A stretch of 64,000 bases of DNA from NCBI GenBank assembly GCA_000421085.1, contig ATWE01000005.1, positions 303,611 through 367,610 on the forward strand, written 5' to 3'. The position numbers were made by a program, and so were the translations under genes. Below the pieces are notes generated by a model. That model was not told where the DNA came from. It did no database searches and saw nothing but the letters and a program-made list of their open reading frames with translations. Shown one piece after another: positions 35,797 to 44,371 of this stretch. Position 1 is the first letter of the stretch; every line of letters begins with the position of its first letter. This stretch comes from Ensifer sp. USDA 6670 (GTDB lineage Bacteria; Pseudomonadota; Alphaproteobacteria; Rhizobiales; Rhizobiaceae).

Positions 35797-36090
35797 ATGC
35801 TCTTCGCACTGCTCTGCACGGACAAGCCCGGCGCGCTGCAACTCAGGCTCGACACACGGCCTGACCATGTCGCCTATCTCGACGACCTGAATGCCCGAGG
35901 CATCCTGAAGATCGCAGGGCCTTTCCTCGGCGCCGACGGCAAGCCGACGGGGAGCCTGGTGATCGTCGAGGCCGATACGCTCGAAGAGGCCAGGGCGCTC
36001 GCCGAGGCCGATCCCTATGCGAAGGCGGGTCTCTTCGCCAATGTCGAGATCAAGGCCTACAACTGGGTCTTCAACAATCCGGAGGCTTGA
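35797..36090 (+). CDS. YciI-like protein
   Basis: A 97-residue protein of the YciI/YCII ferredoxin-like group: MLFALLCTDKPGALQLRL, HVAYLDDLNARGILKIAGPF and the conserved ADPYAKAGLFANVEIKAYNW. The family contains a conserved His-Asp pair thought to be catalytic in some members; no substrate is known here. ATG 35797 has AGGAGG four bases upstream; the earlier frame start at 35776 is rejected. Six bases separate it from the EVE gene. Confidence 0.88.
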   Translation: MLFALLCTDKPGALQLRLDTRPDHVAYLDDLNARGILKIAGPFLGADGKPTGSLVIVEADTLEEARALAEADPYAKAGLFANVEIKAYNWVFNNPEA

Positions 36091-36096
36091 GGGGCG

Positions 36097-36528
36097 ATGG
36101 CGTTCTGGCTCTACAAATCCGAACCGGCGAAATGGTCCTGGCAGATGCAGAAGGATGCCGGCGAGAAGGGCACCGAATGGACCGGCGTGCGCAACTACCT
36201 GGCGCGCAACAACATGCGGGCGATGAAAATCGGCGACAAGGGCTTCTTCTACCACTCCAACGAGGGGCTCGAGATCGTCGGCATCACCGAGGTCTGCGCA
36301 CTGTCGCATCCGGATTCGACGGCTGAGGGCGACGCCCGCTGGGACTGCGTCGACATCCGCGCCGTCATGGACATGCCCCGGCCGGTTTCACTCAAGGAAA
36401 TCAAGGAAAATCCGAAGCTCGCCAGGATGTCGCTCGTCACGTCGATGCGCCTTTCGGTGCAGCCGGTGACGGATGACGAGTGGATCGAGGTCTGCCGCGT
36501 GGGTGGGCTCGACAACCCACCCCGATAG
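36097..36528 (+). CDS. EVE domain protein
   Basis: A 143-residue EVE domain: MAFWLYKSEPAKWSWQMQK, WTGVRNYLARNNMRAMKIGD, FFYHSNEGLEIVGITEV. EVE folds belong to the PUA-like superfamily and bind modified bases in DNA or RNA in characterised relatives. The neighbouring genes in many proteobacteria include yciI and tsaD, as here, which supports a housekeeping RNA-related role. Overlap with a longer methyltransferase frame is avoided by that gene's GTG start. Confidence 0.88.
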   Translation: MAFWLYKSEPAKWSWQMQKDAGEKGTEWTGVRNYLARNNMRAMKIGDKGFFYHSNEGLEIVGITEVCALSHPDSTAEGDARWDCVDIRAVMDMPRPVSLKEIKENPKLARMSLVTSMRLSVQPVTDDEWIEVCRVGGLDNPPR

Positions 36529-36542
36529 CGCCCCTGAATATC

Positions 36543-37199
36543 GTGAAGACCGATCCCGAAAGCTTCATCCACGCCAATACCGACATTCTCGCGCCGCCGC
36601 ACGTGCCGGAAATCCGCCTGCACCTTGCGGGCGAGGCGCATGAATTGTGGCTGAAGACCGAGGAAGAGCTGGAACGGATCGGTCTGCCGCCACCCTTCTG
36701 GGCCTTCGCCTGGGCGGGCGGGCAGGGGCTTGCCCGCTATATCCTCGATCATCCCGAGACGGTGCGCGGCCGCCGCGTCATCGATTTCGCCTCCGGTTCC
36801 GGCCTCGTCGCCATCGCGGCGAAGATGGCCGGCGCCGATGAGGTCGTCGCCGCCGACATCGACCCATGGTCCGAAACGGCCGCGCGGCTGAATGCCGGGC
36901 TCAACGGCGTATCGCTTGCCTTCACCGGCGACGATATCGCCGGCTCGGAACGGGCGGCCGACGTCTACCTCGCTGGAGACGTCTTCTACGACAAGAGCTT
37001 CGCCGATCTGCTTCTGCCCTGGTTCGAAGCGCTCGAACGGGCCGGTGCCGTCGTTCTCGTCGGAGATCCGGGCCGGGCCTATTGTCCACGCGGGCGGATG
37101 ACTGACCTTGCGACCTACGAGGTGCCGGTCACTCGGGCGCTCGAAGACAGCGAGGTGAAGCGCACCACGGTCTGGCGGTTCGGCACCCTCACGGGGTGA
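36543..37199 (+). CDS. class I methyltransferase, ETFB-lysine MTase-like
   Basis: A 218-residue protein with SAM motif I VIDFASGSGLVAIAAKMAGA and motif II/post I VVAADIDPWSETAARLNAG. The pre-motif PPPFWAFAWAGGQGLARYIL is typical of nicotinamide-N-methyltransferase-like enzymes of family 16; the bacterial homologue of the ETF-beta lysine methyltransferase belongs to this type. Target here is inferred. GTG 36543 is used, since earlier in-frame starts lie within the EVE gene. Confidence 0.82.
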   Translation: MKTDPESFIHANTDILAPPHVPEIRLHLAGEAHELWLKTEEELERIGLPPPFWAFAWAGGQGLARYILDHPETVRGRRVIDFASGSGLVAIAAKMAGADEVVAADIDPWSETAARLNAGLNGVSLAFTGDDIAGSERAADVYLAGDVFYDKSFADLLLPWFEALERAGAVVLVGDPGRAYCPRGRMTDLATYEVPVTRALEDSEVKRTTVWRFGTLTG

Positions 37200-37253
37200 C
37201 CGTTTCGCAGGTGTGAACGCCGGGATGGCACTGGCGCCGCAACAGGCTCTAAG

Positions 37254-37276
37254 CCCCTCCCCCTTGTGGGGAGGGG
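37254..37276. repeat. short C-rich/G-rich hairpin repeat
   Basis: CCCCTCCCC at 37254-37262 and GGGGAGGGG at 37268-37276 form a nine-base-pair hairpin. It is a reduced version of the ends of the element at 27253-27380. Lies between the convergent methyltransferase and exported-protein genes and may terminate both. Confidence 0.55.
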
Positions 37277-37305
37277 TAGGGACGGTCCGCAGCGCAGCCG
37301 CAAAC

Positions 37306-37929
37306 CTACGGCCGGACGACGCAGACGCCGTGCTCCCATGAGCATGCGCTGGCGTTTACCTGCGGCGAGACGATGATGATCTTCGCGCGCTTCGAAGACG
37401 GATTGGCTGCGACGGTTTCCCCGGCGAGATAGGCGTAGCCGCCGTCCCGGCTGAAATAGATGCCGTTTCCTTCCTCACGGAACGCCGAAAGGGCGCCGGC
37501 ATAGGTACCGATATCCGGAATGGGTGTGGGGAAGTCGTAACTCCCAAAACTGTCGTAACCGCCGGATGCGTGTCCGCCGCCATTGATGACGATCACAGGA
37601 CCACGATCCCGCCAGTGGCGGGCGTTACGATACCAGGGATATCTCGGCCATGGATATCTCGGCCGAACATGACGGGTGCGGGTTTGAACATCGGGCAGGC
37701 CCCTGGAATCGGCGGATGAGAACCCGCCGACGGTCGTTATTGACCGGTGGCGCCCCTTGCGCCAGGAGTGATGGGGCGTGCGATGCTTGATCCGGACGTG
37801 GCGGGTTCGGGTCTCCACATTGCCGAAGCCGTCGCTTTCGGCAGCCCGTGCCGGCAAACCGGCCGGCATCGCAATTGCGAAGGCCACGACTAGAACTTTG
37901 GTCGCACCGATCATTCGCGAGAGGTCCAT
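37306..37929 (-). CDS. exported basic protein with repeated TRTRHVR motif
   Basis: A 207-residue protein with a signal peptide (VLVVAFAIAMPAGLPARA). The mature part has two copies of a T-R-T-R-H-V-R motif (GNVETRTRHVRIKHR and PDVQTRTRHVRPRYP), a W/Y/R-rich stretch, a glycine turn GPVIVINGGGHASGGYDSFG, and a final domain with GIYFSRDGGYAYLAG. Not assigned to a family. A perfect CtrA box lies 22 bases before the start, which suggests cell-cycle-linked expression. Confidence 0.65.
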   Translation of the reverse strand: MDLSRMIGATKVLVVAFAIAMPAGLPARAAESDGFGNVETRTRHVRIKHRTPHHSWRKGRHRSITTVGGFSSADSRGLPDVQTRTRHVRPRYPWPRYPWYRNARHWRDRGPVIVINGGGHASGGYDSFGSYDFPTPIPDIGTYAGALSAFREEGNGIYFSRDGGYAYLAGETVAANPSSKRAKIIIVSPQVNASACSWEHGVCVVRP

Positions 37930-37951
37930 TCCCGCTGCCTCCGGATCATCG

Positions 37952-37967
37952 TTAACAAACCGTTAAA
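37952..37967 (-). promoter_or_regulatory. CtrA-type box upstream of exported protein gene
   Basis: On the minus strand the sequence reads TTAACGGTTTGTTAAC (TTAA at 37966-37963 and 37955-37952 with seven bases between, followed by C at 37951). This is an exact TTAA-N7-TTAAC. The 304-base gap between this gene and sdhC otherwise holds only the palindrome at 38096 and probable promoters. Confidence 0.5.
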
Positions 37968-38095
37968 GTGCATCCTGCGGCAACCGATGGGAAATGTCAC
38001 GGATTCGCTTAGGTTTTTTCGCGCATATCGTTAAAAGCCCCGATGTCTCTGCAAGGCTGGAAAATGCCGTTTTCCGTCAAATCGATTAAATTGAT

Positions 38096-38108
38096 TTTGC
38101 ACTGCAAA
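38096..38108. promoter_or_regulatory. palindrome TTTGCA-C-TGCAAA upstream of sdhC
   Basis: A perfect 6+1+6 palindrome 124 bases before the sdhC start. Such short odd-spaced palindromes are typical operators of LacI- or GntR-type regulators of carbon metabolism; the regulator is unknown. No other copy was seen near mdh or sucA. Confidence 0.3.
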
Positions 38109-38232
38109 CACACTTGTCGGGAAGCCCTATGGTGATTAAAGGTCCGGGTGACTGAATTGCGCACAATCGGGTGCGATACCGGACAAAAGAGTCCAGTTTT
38201 GGACGCAAATCCGGTCATCCCGCGAGGTTCCG

Positions 38233-38625
38233 ATGACGAATGTCACAAGAAGCCGGCCGCTCTCGCCGCATCTTCAAATCTACAAGCCGATCCCCACCAT
38301 GATCATGTCGATCATGCACCGCATCACCGGCGGCGCGCTCTATTTCGGCACCGTCCTGGTTGCCTGGTGGTTGATCGCCGCTGCTTCGGGCGCCGCCTAT
38401 TACGACTGGGTGAACTGGCTGTTCGGCACGTTCATCGGCAAAGTCGTACTCTTCGGCTATACCTGGGCCCTGGTGCACCACCTGCTGGGCGGCATCCGCC
38501 ACCTCGCCTGGGATCTCGGCTACGGCTATGAGAAGCACTTCGCGACGAGGATGGCGAAGGCCATGATCGTCGCATCGGCGACGCTGACGCTCGTCATTTG
38601 GGTCGTCGGCTACCTCGCTCGTTAA
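38233..38625 (+). CDS. sdhC: succinate dehydrogenase cytochrome b556 subunit
   Basis: A 130-residue membrane subunit with three helices. Family points are RPLSPHLQIYKP, SIMHRITGGALYFG (quinone-site S/R) and LVHHLLGGIRHLAWDLGYG (haem histidine). It anchors complex II in the inner membrane and passes electrons to ubiquinone. First gene of sdhCDAB; 11 bases separate it from sdhD. Confidence 0.96.
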   Translation: MTNVTRSRPLSPHLQIYKPIPTMIMSIMHRITGGALYFGTVLVAWWLIAAASGAAYYDWVNWLFGTFIGKVVLFGYTWALVHHLLGGIRHLAWDLGYGYEKHFATRMAKAMIVASATLTLVIWVVGYLAR

Positions 38626-38636
38626 GGGACTTCGAC

Positions 38637-39017
38637 ATGAATATGCGCACACCTCTCGGCAAGGTCCGGGGTCTCGGTTCGGCAAAGGAAGGCACGGATC
38701 ACTTCTGGCGGCAGCGCCTCACGGCCGTCGCCAGCATTCCTCTCACGATCTTCTTCGTCGTCTTTCTCGCCCATTATGCGGGCGCACCGCATGCGGAATT
38801 GATCGCGGCCCTTTCCAATCCCTTCGTGGCGGTTACCATGGGGCTTATGGTCGTCGCCGGCCTCGTTCACATGAAGATCGGCATGCAGGTCATCATCGAG
38901 GACTACGTCCACGCGGAGGGCGCCAAGATAGCGCTGCTCATGCTCAACACATTCTTCACGATCGCGGTCGGCGGGCTCTGTCTTTTCGCCGTCCTGAAGA
39001 TCGCATTTGCAGGGTAA
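38637..39017 (+). CDS. sdhD: succinate dehydrogenase membrane anchor subunit
   Basis: A 126-residue hydrophobic subunit. [20 protein letters not shown] at the N-terminus is the usual alphaproteobacterial form; the second helix [18 protein letters not shown] contains the haem-ligand histidine and the conserved D-Y of the quinone site. ATG 38637 is chosen; the longer frame overlaps sdhC. Confidence 0.95.
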   Translation: MNMRTPLGKVRGLGSAKEGTDHFWRQRLTAVASIPLTIFFVVFLAHYAGAPHAELIAALSNPFVAVTMGLMVVAGLVHMKIGMQVIIEDYVHAEGAKIALLMLNTFFTIAVGGLCLFAVLKIAFAG

Positions 39018-39024
39018 TTTCGTC

Positions 39025-40866
39025 ATGGCATCGATCAGTTCACCCGCTGCAAACGGCAAGGCATATCAATATGTCGACCATTCCTTCGACGTCGTCGTCG
39101 TCGGCGCCGGCGGGGCGGGCCTGCGCGCGACGCTCGGCATGGCCGAGCAGGGCCTGAGGACGGCCTGCATCACCAAGGTCTTCCCGACGCGTTCGCATAC
39201 GGTCGCGGCACAGGGCGGCATCGCCGCTTCGCTGCAGAACATGACTCCCGACAGCTGGCAGTGGCATCTTTACGACACCGTCAAGGGCTCCGACTGGCTC
39301 GGCGACGTCGATGCCATGCAGTATCTCGCCATGGAGGCGCCGAAGGCGGTCTACGAACTCGAGCACTACGGTGTCCCCTTCTCGCGCAACGAGGAAGGCA
39401 AGATCTATCAGCGCCCCTTCGGCGGTCACATGCAGAACTACGGCGAAGGACCGCCGGTGCAGCGCACCTGCGCCGCCGCCGACCGCACGGGCCACGCGAT
39501 CCTGCATACGCTTTATGGTCAGTCGCTCCGCAACAATGCCGAGTTCTTCATCGAATATTTCGCCATCGACCTGATCATGTCGGATGACGGTCGCTGCACC
39601 GGCGTGGTCGCCTGGAACCTCGACGACGGCACGATCCACCGGTTCGCCGCCAAGATGGTGGTGTTGGCGACCGGCGGCTACGGCCGCGCCTATTTCTCCG
39701 CAACCTCGGCGCATACCTGCACCGGCGACGGCGGTGGCATGATCGCCCGTGCCGGCCTGCCGCTGCAGGACATGGAATTCGTGCAGTTTCATCCGACCGG
39801 CATTTACGGGGCAGGCTGCCTGATCACCGAAGGCGCCCGCGGCGAGGGCGGTTATCTCGTCAATTCAGAGGGCGAGCGCTTCATGGAGCGCTATGCGCCT
39901 TCGGCCAAGGACCTCGCCTCGCGCGACGTCGTTTCCCGCTGCATGACGATGGAAATCCGCGAGGGCCGGGGCGTCGGCAAGAACAAGGACCATATCTTCC
40001 TGCACCTCGACCATCTCGATCCCGCGGTGCTGCATGAGCGGCTGCCGGGCATTTCGGAATCGGCGAAGATCTTTGCCGGCGTCGACGTGACGCGCGAACC
40101 GATCCCGGTGCTGCCGACGGTCCACTACAACATGGGCGGCGTGCCGACCAATTACTGGGGCGAGGTGCTGAACGCGGACAGCCAGAACCCGGAGCGCATC
40201 GCGCCCGGCCTGATGGCCGTCGGCGAAGCCGGCTGCGCCTCGGTGCACGGCGCCAACCGGCTCGGCTCGAACTCGCTGATCGACCTCGTCGTCTTCGGCC
40301 GTGCGGCGGCGATCCGCGCCGGCCAGATCATCGACCGCAACGAGGCGGTGCCGGAGATCGACACGGCCGCCTGCGACCGCATTATGGGGCGGTTCGACCG
40401 GCTGCGGCACGCCAACGGCACCACGCCGACCGCAGTGCTGCGCGACAAGATGCAGCGCGCCATGCAGGAAGACGCGGCCGTGTTCCGTACGCAGGAATCG
40501 CTCGAATCCGGCTGCCGGCGCCTCTCGGCGATCTGGAAGGAACTGCCGGACGTCAGGGTTACCGACCGCTCGATGATCTGGAACTCGGATCTCGTCGAGA
40601 CGCTGGAGCTCGAAAACCTGATGGCCAACGCCATCACCACGGTCTACGGCGCCGAGGCGCGCAAGGAAAGCCGCGGCGCGCATGCGCGCGAGGACTACAA
40701 GGACGGCCCGCTCGGCGGCCGCGACGACGTCAACTGGCGCAAGCACACGCTTGCCTGGGTCAACGACGCGGGCGACGTCCGGCTCGATTTTCGTCCGGTG
40801 CACACCGAGCTGATCGCCGAAGGCATCGATCCCTTAAAGATCGAGCCCAAGGCCCGCGTCTACTGA
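39025..40866 (+). CDS. sdhA: succinate dehydrogenase flavoprotein subunit
   Basis: A 613-residue catalytic subunit oxidising succinate to fumarate. FAD dinucleotide motif [20 protein letters not shown], covalent FAD histidine in [15 protein letters not shown], substrate segment [12 protein letters not shown], active-site [20 protein letters not shown], and [20 protein letters not shown]. Normal length. ATG 39025 is eight bases after the sdhD stop; the frame from 39007 would start inside sdhD. Confidence 0.98.
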   Translation: MASISSPAANGKAYQYVDHSFDVVVVGAGGAGLRATLGMAEQGLRTACITKVFPTRSHTVAAQGGIAASLQNMTPDSWQWHLYDTVKGSDWLGDVDAMQYLAMEAPKAVYELEHYGVPFSRNEEGKIYQRPFGGHMQNYGEGPPVQRTCAAADRTGHAILHTLYGQSLRNNAEFFIEYFAIDLIMSDDGRCTGVVAWNLDDGTIHRFAAKMVVLATGGYGRAYFSATSAHTCTGDGGGMIARAGLPLQDMEFVQFHPTGIYGAGCLITEGARGEGGYLVNSEGERFMERYAPSAKDLASRDVVSRCMTMEIREGRGVGKNKDHIFLHLDHLDPAVLHERLPGISESAKIFAGVDVTREPIPVLPTVHYNMGGVPTNYWGEVLNADSQNPERIAPGLMAVGEAGCASVHGANRLGSNSLIDLVVFGRAAAIRAGQIIDRNEAVPEIDTAACDRIMGRFDRLRHANGTTPTAVLRDKMQRAMQEDAAVFRTQESLESGCRRLSAIWKELPDVRVTDRSMIWNSDLVETLELENLMANAITTVYGAEARKESRGAHAREDYKDGPLGGRDDVNWRKHTLAWVNDAGDVRLDFRPVHTELIAEGIDPLKIEPKARVY

Positions 40867-40884
40867 TCTCGAGGACTAAGGCAC

Positions 40885-41664
40885 ATGGTTGAACTCGCTC
40901 TCCCCAAGAACTCGCAGATCACCGAAGGCAAGGTGTGGCCGAAACCGGTCGGCGCGGCGAACCTGCGCGAATACCGGGTTTATCGCTGGAATCCGGACGA
41001 TGGCAAAAACCCGCGGATCGATACCTACTACATCGATATCGACGATTGCGGGCCGATGGTTCTGGACGGTCTGCTCTACATCAAGAACAATATCGATCCG
41101 ACGCTGACGCTGCGGCGCTCCTGCCGCGAAGGCATCTGCGGCTCCTGCGCGATGAATATCGACGGCACCAATACGCTCGCCTGCACCAAGGGCATGGATG
41201 AGGTGAAGGGCGCCGTGAAGGTGTATCCGCTGCCGCACATGCCCGTCGTCAAGGACCTCGTGCCTGACCTCACCAATTTCTATGCGCAGCATCGTTCGAT
41301 CGAGCCCTGGCTGAAGACGGTGTCGCCGACGCCGGCCAAGGAATGGCGGCAGAGCCACGAAGATCGCCTCAAACTCGACGGGCTCTATGAGTGCATTCTC
41401 TGCGCCTGCTGCTCCACCTCCTGTCCGAGCTACTGGTGGAACGGTGACCGCTATCTCGGCCCCGCCGTCCTCCTGCAGGCCTATCGCTGGCTGATCGACT
41501 CGAGGGACGAGGCGACCGGCGAGCGTCTCGACAATCTCGAAGATCCGTTCCGGCTCTATCGCTGCCACACGATCATGAACTGCGCCCAGGCCTGTCCGAA
41601 GGGGTTGAACCCCGCCAAGGCGATCGGCGAAATCAAGAAGATGCTGGTCGAGCGGCGGTTCTGA
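40885..41664 (+). CDS. sdhB: succinate dehydrogenase iron-sulfur subunit
   Basis: A 259-residue subunit with the three clusters in order: [2Fe-2S] ligands in [17 protein letters not shown] and LACTKG, [4Fe-4S] in [17 protein letters not shown], [3Fe-4S] in [17 protein letters not shown]. It carries electrons from SdhA FAD to quinone. Last gene of the sdh operon, 18 bases after sdhA. Confidence 0.98.
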   Translation: MVELALPKNSQITEGKVWPKPVGAANLREYRVYRWNPDDGKNPRIDTYYIDIDDCGPMVLDGLLYIKNNIDPTLTLRRSCREGICGSCAMNIDGTNTLACTKGMDEVKGAVKVYPLPHMPVVKDLVPDLTNFYAQHRSIEPWLKTVSPTPAKEWRQSHEDRLKLDGLYECILCACCSTSCPSYWWNGDRYLGPAVLLQAYRWLIDSRDEATGERLDNLEDPFRLYRCHTIMNCAQACPKGLNPAKAIGEIKKMLVERRF

Positions 41665-41814
41665 CCTTTCGCCCTGCAGGGTGTTTTCAGCAGCAATTCG
41701 ACGGCGGGCCTCGGCTCGCCGTTTGCTTTCACGTCCGTCACATCGACGTGTTGCTAAGTGATTTGAAACGCGCGGCGAGGCAGTTAGGTAATAGCCGAGG
41801 ATGGAGGGCCGCCG

Positions 41815-42411
41815 ATGCTTCGCCTGCTGCTCGGTTTTCTCGTCACTTGTTTCCTGCTGCTGCCGGCGCGGGCGGCAGAACCGCAATATGCTATCTTCGC
41901 CGGCGGCTGCTTCTGGTGCGTCGAGAGCGACTTCGACGCCGTGCCCGGCGTTCTCGAAACGATCTCCGGCTATGCCGGCGGCAAGAGCGCGAACCCCACC
42001 TATGAAGATTATGCGAAGGGTGGACACCGCGAGGTGGTGCGCGTGAAGTTCGACCCGGACCAGATCTCCTATGCGGAGCTCGTCGGCGTCCTCTTCCGTA
42101 CGACGGACCCGACGGATGGCGATGGCCAGTTCTGCGACCGGGGCTTCGCCTATACGACCGCCATCCATGCACTGAACGAGCGGCAGGCGATGGACGCGAA
42201 GGCGGAAAAGATCAAGGCCGAGGCGGAGCTCGGCCGACCGATCGTCACGCCCGTCGAAGGCGCGGCGAAATTCTGGCCGGCCGAAGACTACCATCAGGAC
42301 TTCGGCAAGCGGAACCCCATCCGCTACTGGTACTACCGCAACGGCTGCGGCAGGAACCGGACGGTCGAGAAGCTCTGGGGCGATCGTGCCTATGCGGGCG
42401 TCGATCATTGA
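41815..42411 (+). CDS. msrA: peptide methionine sulfoxide reductase MsrA, exported
   Basis: A 198-residue MsrA. Catalytic cysteine in IFAGGCFWCVESDFD; substrate-binding GYAGG, PTYED and EDYHQDF are conserved. A hydrophobic N-terminus (LLLGFLVTCFLLLPARAAEP) is a signal peptide, so repair of S-methionine sulfoxide occurs in the periplasm. A resolving cysteine may be in RNGCGRNRTVE. It lies 151 bases after sdhB, a rhizobial order, and a strong hairpin follows. Confidence 0.95.
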   Translation: MLRLLLGFLVTCFLLLPARAAEPQYAIFAGGCFWCVESDFDAVPGVLETISGYAGGKSANPTYEDYAKGGHREVVRVKFDPDQISYAELVGVLFRTTDPTDGDGQFCDRGFAYTTAIHALNERQAMDAKAEKIKAEAELGRPIVTPVEGAAKFWPAEDYHQDFGKRNPIRYWYYRNGCGRNRTVEKLWGDRAYAGVDH

Positions 42412-42418
42412 TCCGATC

Positions 42419-42450
42419 GCCGCTCATCCGCCTGCCGGCGGATGAGCGGC
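42419..42450. terminator. 14-bp perfect hairpin between convergent genes
   Basis: GCCGCTCATCCGCC and GGCGGATGAGCGGC pair over 14 bases around a TGCC loop, starting eight bases after the msrA stop. No T-tract follows on either strand. Its location between msrA and the ThuA-like gene suits a bidirectional terminator or a mobile REP-like palindrome; the CTCATCCGCCTGCCGGC core also occurs at 63615. Confidence 0.7.
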
Positions 42451-42502
42451 AGCGCCGGGTGCCAGACGGAAACGGCGGGCCTCGACCGACCCGACGTGTC
42501 CC

Positions 42503-43144
42503 TCAGCGCGCAGCCCAATTCGCGCCGCGGCGGAAGATCGTGCGCATCTCGGGCACCTCGAATTCCTTGGCCACATGGCCGAGCGAGGAGTAGAAGACCC
42601 GGCCCTTCCCATGTTTGCGCTTCCAGACCACCGGCATCACCACGCCTTCGATCCAGGAGGCATGCTCGCCGGAGAAGGTGGTCGTTGCCAGCACCTCGTT
42701 GGACGGGTCGACATGCATGTAATATTGCTCCGAGCTATAGGGAAAGTCGGAGATGCCCTCCATCAGCGGATCGTCGGGGCGCGTGACGTTCACGCGATAG
42801 TCGATCACGTTGCCGGGATGGGCCACCCACTGGCCGCCGATGATGAACTGGTATTCGACGCTCTCGCGGAAGGCATCGCCCGCGCCGCCGTGATAACCGG
42901 CGATACCGACGCCGCCCTCGACGGCCGCGGCAAGATTCTTTACCTCTTCCTTCTCGATCTTCGACATCGTCATGATCGGAACGATCAGCGACAGGTCGTG
43001 GATCGACGGATCGGCGAAGGCTTCGGTCGTGTGTTCCAGATAGACCTTGAACCCATCCTCCTGCAGCATGTCGCGGATGATATGGGCGCATTCCTGCGGC
43101 TCGTGCCCGCTCCAGCCGCCCCAGACGATCAGTGCCTCGCGCAT
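42503..43144 (-). CDS. ThuA-like (GATase-fold) sugar metabolism protein
   Basis: A 213-residue ThuA domain: EALIVWGGWSGHEPQECAHI, LSLIVPIMTMSKIEKEEVKN, GGVGIAGYHGGAGDAFRESV and GRVFYSSLGHVAKEFEVPEM. ThuA of Sinorhizobium works in trehalose/disaccharide use by the 3-keto sugar route with the dehydrogenase ThuB. A Gfo/Idh/MocA dehydrogenase is encoded just upstream, so the pair resembles thuAB paralogues. ATG 43144 has GAGGAGG seven bases upstream, better than ATG 43150. Confidence 0.85.
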   Translation of the reverse strand: MREALIVWGGWSGHEPQECAHIIRDMLQEDGFKVYLEHTTEAFADPSIHDLSLIVPIMTMSKIEKEEVKNLAAAVEGGVGIAGYHGGAGDAFRESVEYQFIIGGQWVAHPGNVIDYRVNVTRPDDPLMEGISDFPYSSEQYYMHVDPSNEVLATTTFSGEHASWIEGVVMPVVWKRKHGKGRVFYSSLGHVAKEFEVPEMRTIFRRGANWAAR

Positions 43145-43168
43145 TCTCATTCCTCCTCAATTTGGGCC

Positions 43169-43230
43169 AGAGCACTTCCAGGAAAGTGTGGAACGGTTTT
43201 CCGTGCGGAAGTGCGTAGTTCAACTGCTCT
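43169..43230. repeat. dispersed rhizobial intergenic repeat, copy 2
   Basis: AGAGCACTTCCAGG, then GGAACGGTTTTCCGTGCGG, AAGTGCGTAGTTC and a CTGCTCTA end complementary to the TAGAGC-like start. Same core as the copies at 19411 and 58670. It fills the gap between the ThuA-like and dehydrogenase genes of one operon and reaches the dehydrogenase stop codon. Confidence 0.6.
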
Positions 43231-44329
43231 AGCGGCCGATGCGGCCGTCGACGAGCGATTCCGACAGCGGTGCCGGCCGCTCGGTTTTCGTGCTGATGCT
43301 GACGGTGGTGCCGGTGTCGGCCGCCTTGTGGAATGCTTCCATGACCTCCAGCACGTGCAAGGCGAGGTCTCCGTTTGCCCGGTGCGGCCGGCCCGAGCGG
43401 ATGGCGTGTGCCATGTCGGCCACCCCGATCGAGCGGTAATTGCCGTCGGCATAGGGCGCGCTCGTCGCAGTCTGCTCGAAGGCGCCGCCCTTTTTCAGCA
43501 GCTCGATCTGGCCGCCGAAATGGTTCGGATCCGGGACGATCAGGGTGGCCTCGGTTCCATAAAGCTCGAGCGGCACATGCCTGTGGCCCGCGACATCGAA
43601 GCTCATGCCGATCTGCACGACTGCTCCATTTTCGAAGGCCATGATGCCGGCGACATGGGTCGGCACGCGGACGGGGATGCGTTCGCCGTTGCGGGCCTCG
43701 CTGGTGATGGTCCGCTCCTTCCGGGCCGCCGTGGCAAATCCGGCAACCTTGGAGACCGGGCCGAGGAGATTGACGAGATCGGTGATGTAGTAGGGGCCCA
43801 TGTCGAGCATCGGCCCGCCGCCAACGTCGTAATAGAAGTCCGGATTGGGATGCCAGCGCTCGTGGCCCGGGCACATGAAGGTGGCGGTGCCGCCGACGGG
43901 CGTGCCGAGCACGCCGGAATCGACGATTGCACGTGCCGTCTGATGCGAGCCGCCGAGGAAGGTGTCGGGGGCGGCGCCGATCCGCAAACCCTTCTCGCGA
44001 GCCAGCGCCACAAGCTTGCGTCCGTCAGCGAAGTCGGTGGCGAGCGGCTTTTCGGAATAGGTGTGCTTGCCGGCCTCAAGGGCCTGCATGGCGACGGTCA
44101 CGTGCGCCTTCGGCACGGTCAGGTTGACGATGAGCTCGATCGACGGGTCCGCGAGGAGATCGGCGACGCCCCGGGCCTCGACCTTGAACTCCGCCGCGCG
44201 CGCTTCCGCAAGACCGCGGTTCAGGTCAGCGATGCCGCGAATGTCGAGGATCGGGAAGGCTGCCATCGCCTTCAGATAGGCCGACGAAATGTTGCCGCAG
44301 CCGATGATGCCGATACCGAGTTTTTCCAT
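43229..44329 (-). CDS. Gfo/Idh/MocA family oxidoreductase, ThuB-like
   Basis: A 366-residue NAD(P)-dependent sugar dehydrogenase. Rossmann motif GIGIIGCGNISSAYLKAMA, catalytic lysine in YSEKPLATDFADG, and DMGPYYITDLVNLLGPVSK in the C-terminal domain. Family members oxidise C-3 of sugars. It is located between a ROK repressor and a ThuA-like gene, opposite a sugar importer, so it probably acts on the imported sugar. The specific substrate is unknown. Confidence 0.9.
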   Translation of the reverse strand: MEKLGIGIIGCGNISSAYLKAMAAFPILDIRGIADLNRGLAEARAAEFKVEARGVADLLADPSIELIVNLTVPKAHVTVAMQALEAGKHTYSEKPLATDFADGRKLVALAREKGLRIGAAPDTFLGGSHQTARAIVDSGVLGTPVGGTATFMCPGHERWHPNPDFYYDVGGGPMLDMGPYYITDLVNLLGPVSKVAGFATAARKERTITSEARNGERIPVRVPTHVAGIMAFENGAVVQIGMSFDVAGHRHVPLELYGTEATLIVPDPNHFGGQIELLKKGGAFEQTATSAPYADGNYRSIGVADMAHAIRSGRPHRANGDLALHVLEVMEAFHKAADTGTTVSISTKTERPAPLSESLVDGRIGR

Positions 44330-44371
44330 CAGTCTCCTCCCGAAATGGATACATAAGTTCGGCGCGGCGCA

